Assembly: GCA_964059195.1 (NCBI GenBank)
Contig: CAXKWD010000011.1
Location: 35,716,766 to 35,780,765, forward strand
Reading direction: 5' to 3'
Source of the DNA: Ectobius pallidus
Taxonomy: Eukaryota > Arthropoda > Insecta > Blattodea > Ectobiidae
DNA length: 64,000 bases
The notes under the pieces were generated by a model that saw only the letters and a list, made by a program, of their open reading frames with translations, was not told the DNA's origin and did not search any database. Made by a program: the position numbers and the translations under genes. Numbering within the stretch: position 1 is the first letter of the stretch; each line of letters starts with the position of its first letter. Positions 13,101 to 22,935 of the stretch are shown piece after piece.

Positions 13101-16100
13101 AACTGTTATTATAAAATGTAAAAGAAAACCTGTGACAAAATTAATCTACGGGAATATTACACATTTCTATCAGTAATTTAATTTCTAGACACTGACAGTG
13201 TTATATGAGTAGGTTTATAATATTTATTTTAGTTTCATTAACAAAATACTGTATTATATAAACATCTGAAATACACGTTTTCATAAATTAAAAGTGTTAC
13301 AGCAAGTGTTAAAAAGTGTGATGTTTTTGTAGACCTCTTTAATTCTATCGTAAATTGAACTTTAACTATCAAGCACTCTGGTATAACTTCATATCGTGTA
13401 AGTAATAATACAGATATGTAATGTAATTATGATTTTTTTGAATTGTCTAAATGTTAATTGTATGAAACACAATTAAATAAACAGGAATCACTTCCATTTT
13501 CAAGTGTCAATTACAGAAGGTAGCCCATGTTCACATTAGCTGAGTAACCAATATTTTAACTTTGCTTCTCTCTATAAGAACTTTCCAACCATAAACACAT
13601 TTTCAATACTACATTATCTTATAACTTTAGAAAAAAAATTATCCAAAGCTACAGATCAAACCAGACTTTTAGCTTCACTATTTTATTAACCCTTTGCTGC
13701 TTACAATTTAAATTCCCCTTCACTACCATAATAACCCTGGGTATTTAAATTTTGAAGACAGAGCTGCTTAAATCCACCTCTTCAAGAAAAATAAGATATT
13801 ACTAAAACAAAAATGCTAAACACATAATTCCTTTTGCACTTTCTTTATGACACACCCATATTTTTTATTTTAACTCAACCAAATTTTGTATTTCCACATT
13901 TCACTCCTGGTGGTATTTCAAAAAGCAGCCCATCCTCTAGAGTGGTAGATCGTATTGCTTACAATTGAATGTAGTTTATCACCTTCCTGAAGCAGCTTTC
14001 ATTTTATTTCACATCCATAAAGCAGACCTTGTATTTTTATGAGACTGTGAAGAAGTTTAGGAGATGCAATACCAATAGGCACCTATAATTTTCCCATGCA
14101 CCTATAATGTTTGTGAGATGTGAGAACTCCCGATCAGGTGTACTAAGTTGCATCTGAAGGTCTGAAGGTCAGCCATAAAGGCTGGAAGGTTATTTAGATT
14201 GTATAGAATTAAACTGTTTACAATACGTACATTTACGCAAACAGAAATAAATTGTAACTAAGAAGGGACTTTTTACTTGCATCTGCATGGACAAAGATTG
14301 TGCTTATTAATTTTACTACGATATCTATCCAATAAGGAAATGTTTGTGCGCATGATATGGGAGCATTCTGCATTGTAGGTTTAAATCTCGAGCATTCTGG
14401 AGGTTAGGGACAGAGAAGGGTTAATTTATTTAATGAGGCCACTCAACAGTGAAAGGTGACTTCTATTCTAAAGATTATAGAGTATATTTATTATAAGTCG
14501 AGTTATATATTCAATATCCCATGCTGACATTAATGCAGTAGGGCCTAAAAAGTCCAAAAGTTAATCTGCTTCACAAAAAGAGCAGGTAAATAAAATGACT
14601 TCTTTATGGTAATTCATGGTACAATAAGACAGCCCAAGAAATGTTACTGTAGTTAAACAGATATCTACAGATATTGTAGATTTGCTTGTAATATTATATG
14701 TGATGTTGACGACTAAAAAGGTCATATTTGTTGGGGTCAGTAATGGACATTTTTCATTCTTTGTATATTTTTATTAGGTTGCACACTTCACTCTTAACCC
14801 TGCAGTGCTCGCGCGGCGTCTGACAGACGCCAGACCAGATTCATTTCGCCATATTTAGAATACCTATGAGGCCATTGTGCTGACCTTTCGGTCAACTACT
14901 CTTAAATAACATATCCAAGCGGCAACCCTCCATTTTTCGCCTATCAAGAGTGGAGTGTCGTTATTGTTGCAAAAACGTAGATGGCGTCTGTGAGACGCCG
15001 CGCGAGCTTTACTGTTACAAGGTAAGTTACTGGATAAAACAAATTTCTTGCAGAAACTAGTGATCATAAACCTACAATACCAATCTTTTCTGATGGAAAT
15101 TATTTATCTTTAGGCTTGGCAATGAGTGGAAAGGAGAAAAAATATCATAATCTTTCTAATCCAAATGATTGGAAGATAGCGCAAAGTTGCTAGAAGAAGA
15201 AGAAAGAACTTGATTGCGATAGTGATCCTAAAGAAGACATTGCGGAGTCTAGAAGTGAGTCTACGGACACTGAACAAGAAGCAGATGATGATAATGATTA
15301 TAGTGAATGTGATAGGACTAAATATTTCGTAGGGCGGGACATAGTTTCGAAATGGAATAAGAAGAGATCAGTAACTAGTAGTAAAAGTTGTTATACCTAC
15401 ACAGTCTTAGGACAATAATAATTTAAAATTATTTAAAAATGGTTACATGCCTAACAACATTGTTTTATTGTTAATTAATTAAAGTCATATTGTGCTAATA
15501 TTGATTTGTGTCCAATATGATTAGTTAAATGTTCATTTTCAATAAATTGACTTAATACACATATTTTTAACTAAGAAATGTATGAAAAACATGTTCAATA
15601 ATATTAAGTAAACTATGACAACCCTCAATAAACAAAATGAACACTCAAAACAACATAAAACAATAAAAACAACGTAAAACATGTCTATGTCCCAAAATAG
15701 CGCGCGAGCACTGCAGGGTTAAGTTGGTAATATGTATTCAAGAACCACAGAATACTGTCTCTGTTGACATTACACGAGAATATTATAAGAGAAAAATTCC
15801 CCCTGACACTAGGATTCGAACCCATGGTCTTTGGCTTTCATATTGCTGCCTTACTAACTGAGCTAGCCAGAGTTCACTTCACAGCACCTGACAGAACCTC
15901 TCTCCTAAGACTGATTAGTAATTACCCTCAATAGTCTTATCTCATGGGTTCGAATCCCAGTGTCACAGGAATTTTTCTCCTATAATATTCACATTTCTCT
16001 TTTACCTTAAAAAATATGTTTAAATGGCCAAAATCAGCCCTTGATATTGTTAATAAAATAAATTTTTTGGAAGGTGCATCATGAATATGAAAAGGTACCA

Positions 16101-19100
16101 AATGGCTTTATGAGAATTACATGGGAGCCAACAGAAGGAACAGCCTTAGAAAGTGGCTATTTGTGCATTCTAGCAGAATTTTAGAGAACTATTCTGCCAA
16201 AGATAGGACAAGGTAAGACAATACGAGGGCTGGGGCATAAGACATCATGGCATTTTTTTATTTTTATTTTTTTAAATGTGGGATCATTTTGACACTTTGA
16301 AATATGAAAATGAAAAAGCATGGTACGGAATGTATGTATATTGCAGATTACTGGTACTTGATGTAGGATGGAGTAGGGAGCAGACACTCATAAACATGCA
16401 TACATGACGGCATCCCTACTCTATCCTACTTCTAGTAACCATAATCTGCATCATACCTAATAATAAGATAATTATTTTGTTAATAATTACTTAGCAAGAT
16501 GACAAGGCTTGTCAAAGCTATCAACTGTCACAAGTGGAGCATCGAGAGTCATCAAACGGAAGCCAACTCCAAGAATAACCAGCGAGATGACAACTCCTGT
16601 AAAACAGCAAATCTCCATTATAAAATTGTAAAACTTGGGATGGCTATAATGAAGTAAAAAGAGAGAAATTAACATATGAGAGTATTAATTACTAATTACA
16701 TATTTCTGAAACTCTGGACATATAGTCATCTTACTTAAAAAAAGTGAATAAGTACATTTAGGTACATTTAATTTTCTCAATAGGAACCCTGAGAAAGAAT
16801 TCAATTAAATTCCCAGCAAATCCTGCAGGGATGGAAACTCCAGATTTACAGTGTTCAATTTTTTCAACATATTTTGAAAAATTAACTATTTACAATTATT
16901 CTTATTATGTTTATAATTTGTATTAAGCTCTATATTTTGGATCACACAATATCATTGTGTTAGCATTTTTAACATAGGTAATAAGAATATAATGTCTATG
17001 CATTTAAAATAACATGCTATAGGCAATAAACCATGTAAAAGTGTTACACAATCTTACCTCCAAGAGACCAAAGAGTTAGAGGTCTTCTCCCAATTCGTTC
17101 CACTAGGTACAAACCAATGAACGTACAGAAGAAATTGATGGAAGCTGTAGCACAAGCAAGCCAGATAGCGACTGAATATTCTCGCACTCCTGCCATCTGA
17201 ATAATACTGGCACTGTAATACCTGCAAATATAGCAATACAGTCATAATTATCAATTCACGCACAAACTTTTGCAGTGTTTAGTAAGAAACAGGTATAGCA
17301 TGAAGTTGTTACTCAACTAATTCTGTAAAACAGAAAGGAAAACTGAAGAGAAAAGGAGGAAAAGAGGAAGTAAGGAAAGGAGACCAAGAGAAAAGAAAGA
17401 CAGTCAATGAAAGGAAACACAAAGAGACATAGCGGCATAATAGTAGAGGAAAAAAGACAAGAAAATGGAAAGAGAGAAAAAAACAAAACAGAAAGACAAA
17501 ACATTAAAGATATAATACGATATAGCTTATGGAATGTAACTGGGGAGCCCTTTCTTTAGAAAACACACCATGTAGATGGCATTTTCAATACAGTCTTTCC
17601 AATACTGCAACAATATTAATTTGCCACAATATGCCTTGGTGAAAGATAATTTAAAACAATCCAACATTACATAAAAACCTTTGTTATTACATACATGCTT
17701 CACTAAATATTTACCTGCTGATAAAAACTTGCTGATAAAAACAGGTAAATATTTAGTGAAGCATGTATGTAATAACAAAGGTTTTTATGTAATTCAATAC
17801 CACTTCACTGTGTAATTCCCAAAACTAGTTAAATCCAACATTGTTTCTAATATTTTGTCCTACCATCTCTTTTCTTATCAAAATTGTTATGGTAATTTTG
17901 CCACTTCCATTTATACACAGCTGCTTAAATATGTATATGCAATTCTCTATTTGTTTTCAATGTTATCATCAACTGTCAAAACTGACCAAAATGTACTTGC
18001 TGCCTAGGGGCTGCAGCCCCGTTCCCTTGGTTTTTCTTTTACATTGATTTGTTTTTATTTATTGAAAATAATTACTTCATAAAATAATATTAAAATTTAA
18101 TTGCATACAAAACAAAAATAAAAACATTTATATACTGCCCTATTTCAACCCGAGGATTGTAAAATGTAAGTTGAATAGTATTTATACTCTAGATGCCTTG
18201 CGACTAGCTGTGATAACCCACAAGACAGCTGTTGTTCGAGTTCATTATCTTCAACTATAACTGATTAATTGATTTATTTACATAACTATTTCAGAACAGC
18301 ACTTATTTAAAAGTAAAAAATATGATATCTGATTAATCGTTTTGATTATTATGCAATATATAAAACCAACATATTTCTCAACAGAATTAAAACTCTGGTC
18401 AAGAAGAGTTTATAGTCTGCTGAGAAATTTGCAGGAATCACGCAGAGGACCTAAACCTCATCAATCTGCTCTATTTTCTTTTTTTCCTCAGGATGACCCC
18501 CAGACCCCCCTCTTTTTTGGTAGGGGGAGTTCTGGATCCGCCCCCTACCACTCTACTCTTAAAAGTTTGGTTAAGAAATCTTTAATGACTTTAGTTTAGG
18601 ATTACTTTCTACAGGATCATAAGGGAAAATAATGTTATTAAAAGAACATCTTACATGACGGTATTTATTCCTGCTAACTGCTGAAATCCTTGCAATAGAC
18701 ATCCAAGCAACAATGCTCTTCGAGTAGCTTGTGTTGTGAGAATCTGCAACCAGAGAGAACTGCTGCTTCCAGATTGAATTCGTGACTGCACCTCATTTTC
18801 TTGTTCTAGGCATGCTTCCTTAATGCTTTCCAGTTCCTCTTCAATTGGGAAATCCTCACCTCGGATTGACCTTAGAACCTTCAGAGCTTCATCATACCTA
18901 TTAGGGAGACAAAAATATTTAATACATTACAAATATTCTACTGCAGCAATTTAATTCAGTTCAATGAATACATACATACTGTGGGACATGTAAAAAAAAA
19001 TTACAAGTGTCAGTGTCAGTGTAAGTTTACGATAATCAGAATTATAAAGTTCTGTAATATGATTTTGTAAAGTATTTACAAATTGGAACACATGACATTT

Positions 19101-22100
19101 ATATTAATAAAACATCTATATTTTAACTGTAATATTATGGACTGCCAATAACTAAGTGGTTAGTGTATTAATCAAGATTATTATTGTAAAATGTACTCAA
19201 GTGATTTATATTCACCACAATATTTAGTTTTCTGTATATTATTTGATAATTGCTAATGTGAACAAGATGATCCATTTGCAGCTACAACTGTACATTTCAA
19301 AACACTGATCGCTTTCCCTTTTACTAGTATAATCTTGTACCAAATCAGTAAAGATTGTTTAATTTTCATCTTCTGTTTTTCCTTCCTATTTCTTCATTGC
19401 AAATGGTCCATAAAATTTTACCAAGACTTTTTAAATATATTTTTAGTTTCAGAAATTTGTATATTTTTTAAATTTTTTTATGATGTGTTGTGTAGTTGTA
19501 TTTTGTAATTAGTTTATGTGGAAGCCATGGATATTGTATCCCTAAGCTAATAAATAAATAAATACACAAAAAATAACTAAATTTACTATTGTATTATGTT
19601 GCACAGTTGGTGGCAATTTATCTCAATTTGTACTTTTGTTCTTTAGAGCTATGAACAAGGTATATAAAATGTGCTGCAAAATAAATACATAAATAAACAT
19701 TTAAAAAATAGAACTGCCTGAAGAATTCAGTAGACTACTGATGGAAGAATAGAAATAACTCAATGCTAGTAACTGTTTTATTCTGGATCTAAAAGCTTTA
19801 ATTTTACACAAAACAATGTGTAGAGCATACTGTTGAAAATAATGGATCTGTGTGTAAAAATAATATTTTTAATAATGCACTCCAATACATGCTAGTGTTA
19901 AAATGCTAGTTATGATTGAAAATTTGTTTCATTTTGCCCACTTTTTCGTGGCATATTTCTGACAGATTGCATATATATTGTGCATATCTCTGTTAATTCA
20001 AACATTTACAGCATACTTGGCTAAGTGAATGTTTTTGAGAACCAACTATACAACAACTGACAGAACATACCTTAATGATTTTCTATCTGCTTGTATAATA
20101 TTAAAGGGACATTTCACCAAATTAGTTTTCAATTACTAAAATCTGTGCACTGGCCTTGTTTTTTTAAATGTTTTGTGGTGTAATTTATACAACTTCTACT
20201 ATTTTTAGTAATTTATAATGTAATTCAGATAACAACAGAAAGTAAAGTACGTATTAAAAATAGTTGAATGATAGAGTATACTTTATTGATTCCAGAACAT
20301 ATATTCCAGTCGTGTATAAAATATTTCCACCTATTCCCTCGTATAAAATGTTTTTGTTGAAATATCAGCTCATAGCTTTGTCAAATCTAAAATTTATATT
20401 TGTCAATATTATAAAACATAGTTAAAAATTATGTCTGTCAATTTTATAAGATAATTTTCGTATATTGGACAATATATTTCGGCTATTCAGCCATCTTCAG
20501 GTCCTTTTCTTTCAACAGGTGATCTTACCATTATATAATGGATTAACCAACACCTGTTGGCACAAGATCACCTGTTGAAAGAAAAGGACCTGAAGATGGC
20601 TGAATAGCCGAAATATATTGTCCAATATACGAAAATTATCTTATAAAATTGACAGACAATTTTTAACTATGTTTTATAATATTGACAAATATAAATTTTA
20701 GATTTGACAAAGCTATGAGCTGATATTTTAACAAAAACATTTTATACGAGGGAATAGGTGGAAATATTTTATACACGACATACAAATCCCTCGTAGGAGA
20801 TAAATAACATGAAATTTATCAATACATATATTCCAAAACATATTTTACAAAATTTAGAGCATATTTGCATGCATATTTTGTCTTCTGTTAGAGCATTAAC
20901 CTTAGTCTTAGTGATAATCAAGGCTATCCAGTTATCCACGTTAGAACTCGGACCCAGAATCAAATATGCTACCTCTGCACCAACAAGGTTGATGTATAAC
21001 AGGTATATAAAGTGCCAAATTATGCATTATTTTCAAAGTGTTTTACTTCTTTACATTACCTCTTTTTGGAAACCAGCCATCTAGGACTTTCTGGCATTCC
21101 CAAGAAACCAAAGAACTGAATACATGCGGGAACTGCTGCCAAACCAAGCATATACCTGCAGAAAATGAACAAACAAGATTAAGGAAGGCCCAAAATTAAT
21201 TTTATACCATATAGATAACAGTAGGATTACCACTGTCATGGATTTAATGGAAATCCGCTATTTTGGAGAATAAGAATGTATTCAGGCCGTAGAGACGAAG
21301 TCTGCGATTTTGTTTTTATGTTACTAATTTTTAAAATGTTGACCAACTTAAATTGTTACCGGGTAACAATAATCTTGTCTTGAATGAAGCTGTATTCTAT
21401 ACTATCCTTATATTTATGTATGGTGCAATAGTCACCCAAGGTCTGAGCACAGATGATATTCATAGCTGGCATAATTATTTAAAAAGTATTTCTTACTCTA
21501 GACCAGTATTTTGGTTTTAAGGAAGCAGTTCAAATGAAACCAAAATCTCATGAATGTGCAACGACAAATTATAGTACTGTATCAGATAGGTTATATATTA
21601 TTTCAAGATATGGTATTAGTAATGATTAGGTGATTGTGTTTTGTCTTTTCACTTCTGAATTATGGCAACCCTATATTTGGCAAAATTTACAAATAGTAAA
21701 ATATGCAAGCATTTTATAGAATGTGTACAAATAGAAAATAACAACAAGAATGATCGGGGATAATCCTTCATACTGTATTGCAGGTTTAAATATTCACCTC
21801 AAGCAATTCAGATGTAAAATGAAGCATGTGTTGAATGTAAGGCTTAAAATAAATTTTAGAACTGAATATTTTTCATTACAGTAAAACTTAAGTTATCTGA
21901 ACTAACAGGGGATTGACATGATCTGGATATGTAGAAATCTTTGTCATAAATGAAAATAATCGAAGGAACATGTTATTACGGAAGTGCAATACTCCACATG
22001 TTAAAGGAAAAAAAGTACAAATATTTAAACAAAAAAATGAAAATTAATCAGATATTGCACTATGTAGGTCCATAAAAATATCCTCACTTAAAATGGCAAT

Positions 22101-22935
22101 AACTAATGTAAGTGTAAGTAATGTATTGTATTTACTTTGTTTAATTTGCACTCTACTCTATGATTTGTTTAAGGTAGAAAATCTAAATCCATTGAATAAT
22201 CAGGGCACATATTATTTATTCTGTTAATATGTGTGTTGCTATATGGAGAATATTATACGACAATTTGGTGAGATCCCTAAATCTATCTAATCTGGAGACT
22301 GTACATTAATTTCTGAATGGTACAGACTAATTTCTTTCGTCAACCTAAAAACCTCATCTAGACAAATCTTAATATGTATATGCAAGAAAATTTGTGCAAC
22401 ATATTTTGCATTGTTTATTTAAGTACACTTACAGAATTGTAGTACATATATTAAAAGGAACTCTTCATGCTACAGTACAAAACAGAATATTACGGCCTAC
22501 TACTGTAACCTGAAACGAAACATTTAATTAAACATTCCAACAAATTTCGATTTCTTTTTAAAATTGAGCCGGATAATGGGCAATTCGGATAATTGAAGTT
22601 CTTTTGCATAAGAACAATTTTTAACTTAATTTTACATTGACAATGTCTCATATAAATGTCTACTAGTCTGTCTCAAGGAAAATAAAGATAATTAAATTTA
22701 TCACATGATTTTGTACTGCATTTGGAATATTCTTTCAAAATAGAAGCAGACGGTAAGTTTAAAGAGTTGATTACTTACCTCCATCCTTCTGTATATGAGC
22801 TGAATCCTCCACATACAGCTGATGCCAGGAATTGACCACCAGTGATAAAAATTGTGTTGAGTGTGACAAGTTGACCACGGAGGTCTGGACTAGCGCTTTC
22901 AGCTATGTACACAGGAACACTCATGCTTGCCACAC
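9876..22935 (-). CDS. Proton/myo-inositol cotransporter-like (SLC2A13/HMIT) gene, 3' part, eight exons
   Basis: Joined minus-strand exons: 22935-22779, 21155-21060, 18897-18655, 17221-17058, 16596-16491, 12993-12752, 11383-11231, 10108-9876. All introns are GT-AG, and every junction keeps the frame (phases 1,2,2,2,1,2,1,1 entering the eight exons). They encode about 463 residues and a stop; animal HMIT proteins are about 600-650 long, so roughly the first 150 residues (TM1-TM4) are missing. Family landmarks in order: PVYIAES..LRGQLV after TM4, [26 protein letters not shown] in TM7, ERIGRR, a long cysteine-rich loop with two N-glycosylation sites before TM10, [13 protein letters not shown], and LPETKGKS. 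The large TM9-TM10 loop separates HMIT from ordinary trehalose/glucose transporters. Known family role: H+-coupled uptake of myo-inositol at the plasma membrane. Substrate here is inferred. Confidence 0.88.
10345..10382 (+). repeat. 3' end of the 7195-type hairpin retroposon
   Basis: TTATTATACAGCACT followed by AAGTCGGACACAAGAATG matches the tail of the element at 7343-7379 with a few differences. The hairpin part is not present immediately upstream, so this is a 5'-truncated copy. It lies about 45 bases before another foldback (10426-10634). Confidence 0.6.
10426..10634. repeat. Foldback element with degenerate hammerhead-like core
   Basis: Imperfect inverted arms of about 45 bp (10426-10470 and 10589-10634) enclose an inner hairpin (AGATCTACTG at about 10526-10535 with CAGTAGATCT at about 10559-10568). 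On the minus strand, between arm and inner hairpin, are CTGATGA (plus 10516-10522), a helix II of the GATTAGG/CCTATC kind, and GAAA (plus 10496-10499) followed by a palindromic ACATA..TATGT segment. Helix I next to the core does not pair well, so this copy looks decayed. Confidence 0.5.
10861..10892. repeat. (CAAA)n microsatellite
   Basis: Eight CAAA units without interruption, inside the last intron of the transporter. Confidence 0.95.
11231..11383 (-). CDS. HMIT-like exon: TM10-TM11 (GPMPW motif)
   Basis: Acceptor TGGTTTTCAG above 11383, donor GAAG|GTATGT at 11231; 153 nt, phase 1 in and phase 1 out. It encodes [15 protein letters not shown], the sugar-porter TM10 motif (proline/tryptophan, part of the substrate path), then an [15 protein letters not shown] transmembrane stretch. 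The [16 protein letters not shown] segment corresponds to the conserved R(G/S) region between TM10 and TM11. Confidence 0.88.
11690..12210 (+). mobile_element. Decayed LINE reverse-transcriptase 3' relic
   Basis: In one plus frame near 11755 the DNA reads [20 protein letters not shown], then [12 protein letters not shown] and a stop. This matches the thumb/post-RT region of LINE polymerases and resembles the better preserved copy at 47250-47330 (WGSADQFHINRIFVLQKRII). Later fragments such as [11 protein letters not shown] (about 12100) continue the same protein with stops and frameshifts. It is an old dead insertion within the transporter intron. Confidence 0.65.
12278..12514. mobile_element. 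MITE-like element with about 30-bp terminal inverted repeats
   Basis: CAATTGAGGAGCATTTTTTC...AAAGCCGAT at the left (12278-12307) is mirrored by ATCGGCTTTTG...GAGCGT-like sequence ending CAATTG at 12514, with one or two mismatches. Total length is 237 bp and there is no coding content. The flanking TA-rich sequence hides any target duplication, so the superfamily is undetermined. Confidence 0.6.
12565..12615. repeat. AT-rich microsatellite (ATAATATA)n
   Basis: Irregular ATAAT/ATATA repeats just right of the MITE at 12278-12514. Confidence 0.8.
12752..12993 (-). CDS. HMIT-like exon: cysteine-rich extracellular loop
   Basis: 242 nt, phase 2 in and phase 1 out, donor CCAG|GTGAGG, acceptor TAATGTTCACAG. 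It encodes the large TM9-TM10 loop that marks HMIT proteins: cysteines in CTDC and CGFCYY, further cysteines at NGSCW, LCSN and GWCPS, and two N-glycosylation sequons (NGS, NKT). A hydrophobic [19 protein letters not shown] follows (start of TM10). The cysteine pattern suggests disulfide-bonded structure on the extracellular face. Confidence 0.88.
12994..14793. other. Transporter intron, left of the piggyBac insert
   Basis: Part of the 3.5-kb intron between exons 12752-12993 and 16491-16596. I see AT-rich unique-looking sequence with no additional exon or bounded element. Confidence 0.5.
14794..15722 (+). mobile_element. piggyBac-type deletion derivative with TTAA flanks
   Basis: The element (14798-15718, 921 bp) begins CCCTGCAGTGCTCGCGCG and ends with its inverted copy CGCGCGAGCACTGCAGGG. 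It is flanked on both sides by TTAA (14794-14797, 15719-15722), the hallmark target of piggyBac elements. Inside is a remnant of the transposase N-terminus (see 15122-15418). A second inverted copy of the left end lies at 14984-15008, so the first 210 bases form a subterminal palindrome. It sits in a transporter intron and is probably non-autonomous. Confidence 0.88.
15122..15418 (+). pseudogene. Truncated piggyBac transposase N-terminal remnant
   Basis: From ATG at 15122 the frame reads 98 codons with one internal TAG (codon 24) and a final TAA at 15416-15418. The product is acidic and serine-rich ([20 protein letters not shown]) followed by [15 protein letters not shown], which fits the acidic N-terminus and the conserved G(R/K)D..TKW segment of piggyBac transposases. 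The whole DDD catalytic domain is missing, so the product could not transpose. Confidence 0.7.
15741..16003. repeat. tRNA-like repeat with inverted arms, copy 1
   Basis: Arms of about 47 bp (about 15778-15825 and 15957-16003; GAATATTATA..GAGAAAAATTCC and its complement) each contain a B-box-like GGATTCGAACCC. Between the left arm and the middle, the minus strand shows an A-box-like segment (GGCTAGCTCAGTTAGTAAGG). The left flank (GAACCACAG...CTGTTG.ACATTACA) is shared with the copy at 34838-35060. This is a tRNA-derived interspersed repeat, not a tRNA gene. Confidence 0.65.
16225..16430 (+). repeat. Interspersed repeat family A, copy 1
   Basis: Shares ordered blocks with 39640-39845 (same strand) and 36115-36290 (opposite strand): AATGTGGGATCATT, TGAAATAT, GTACGGAATGTATGTAT, GCAGATTA, AGACACTCATAAAC, GCATACA.GA.GGCATC. 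No coding content was recognised and the ends are not defined. Confidence 0.65.
16491..16596 (-). CDS. HMIT-like exon: TM9
   Basis: 106 nt, phase 1 in, phase 2 out. Acceptor GCTGTTTTACAG, donor GCTAA|GTAATT. It encodes [14 protein letters not shown] (TM9) and the first part of the extracellular loop, ending near the cysteine in KPCHLAK, which joins the cysteine-rich exon at 12993. Confidence 0.85.
17058..17221 (-). CDS. HMIT-like exon: TM7-TM8
   Basis: 164 nt, phase 2 in, phase 1 out. Acceptor TATATTTGCAG, donor TTGGAG|GTAAGA. It completes the TM7 motif ([13 protein letters not shown]), then TM8 ([20 protein letters not shown]), then [17 protein letters not shown], the conserved cytoplasmic (E/D)R.GRR loop of the sugar porter family. 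Confidence 0.88.
17328..17512. repeat. Purine-rich (GAAAGA-type) tract
   Basis: About 180 bases almost entirely A and G on the plus strand, in an intron. Leftward open frames here are composition artefacts. Confidence 0.7.
17666..17793. repeat. Perfect 52-bp palindrome with 24-base loop
   Basis: 17666-17717 and 17742-17793 are exact reverse complements. The 24-base loop holds a short direct repeat (CTGATAAAAAC twice). It lies within the intron between exons 17058-17221 and 18655-18897. No hammerhead core and no target duplication were seen. Confidence 0.9.
18655..18897 (-). CDS. HMIT-like exon: central loop and TM7 start
   Basis: 243 nt, phase 2 in, phase 2 out. Acceptor TCTCCCTAATAG, donor GTCAT|GTAAGA. 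It encodes the large cytoplasmic loop between TM6 and TM7 ([14 protein letters not shown], then an acidic helix and a serine run), then [22 protein letters not shown]. The QQLAGIN sequence of TM7 is a substrate-binding motif of the GLUT/HMIT fold. Confidence 0.9.
18960..19560. other. Intron with a possible LINE 3' tail
   Basis: A segment ending AGCTAATAAATAAATAAATA (about 19540-19563) has the look of a LINE 3' end with an AATA tail on the plus strand, preceded by AT-rich DNA. No protein remnant was recognised, so this is only suggestive. Confidence 0.3.
19855..20110 (-). repeat. Interspersed repeat family B fragment
   Basis: ATAATGCACTCCAATACATGCTAGTGTT (blocks at 19875-19902) matches 50565-50592. 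AAACATTTACAGCATACTTGGCTAAGTGAATG... (20000-20050) is the reverse complement of 53525-53585. The fragments belong to a repeat whose end reads GGCCCGGAAGTTTAT, best seen at 50529 and 53013. Confidence 0.55.
20467..20504 (-). ncRNA. Hammerhead-like ribozyme core, left arm
   Basis: Mirror copy of the core at 20586-20623, read on the minus strand: helix I GGAC/GTCC, CTGAAGA, helix II GGCT/AGCC with a GAAT loop, GAAA, then an AT segment before GTCC. Confidence 0.5.
20586..20623 (+). ncRNA. Hammerhead-like ribozyme core, right arm
   Basis: GGAC (20586-20589) helix I, CTGAAGA (20590-20596), one extra T, GGCT/AGCC helix II (20598-20601, 20606-20609), GAAA (20610-20613), TATATT containing the candidate UH cleavage position (AUU), and GTCC (20620-20623) pairing with GGAC. 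The connections are those of a hammerhead; helix III is minimal, as in hammerheads reported from Penelope-like elements. Helix I is only four pairs before the arms diverge. Confidence 0.5.
21060..21155 (-). CDS. HMIT-like exon: TM6 and PESPRWL
   Basis: 96 nt, phase 2 in, phase 2 out. Acceptor CATTTTCTGCAG, donor AAAGAG|GTAATG. It encodes [17 protein letters not shown] (TM6) followed by [12 protein letters not shown], the hallmark motif closing the N-terminal half of sugar porters. Confidence 0.92.
22779..22935 (-). CDS. HMIT-like exon: TM4-TM5, canonical version
   Basis: 157 nt, phase 1 in, phase 2 out. Donor GGATGGAG|GTAAGT is strong; the acceptor TTTGCATGAAG has a weak pyrimidine tract. 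It encodes [31 protein letters not shown] and [15 protein letters not shown], close to the vertebrate HMIT pattern (IASMTVPVYIAE...LRGRLVT.NTLFITGGQF). This is the 5'-most exon that clearly belongs to the chain running to 9876. A diverged alternative exists at 26525-26684. Confidence 0.88.

Larger units (their letters stand above)
20309..20779. mobile_element. Large foldback element, about 216-bp near-identical arms
   Basis: Left arm 20309-20526 and right arm 20564-20779 are reverse complements apart from about one substitution and one 2-base indel. The 37-base spacer contains two further small palindromes (CCATTATATAATGG and CCAACACCTGTTGG). Each arm carries a hammerhead-like core, so the element has two in head-to-head orientation. 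The near-identity means a young insertion or recent arm correction. It lies in the intron between exons 18655-18897 and 21060-21155. Confidence 0.85.
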
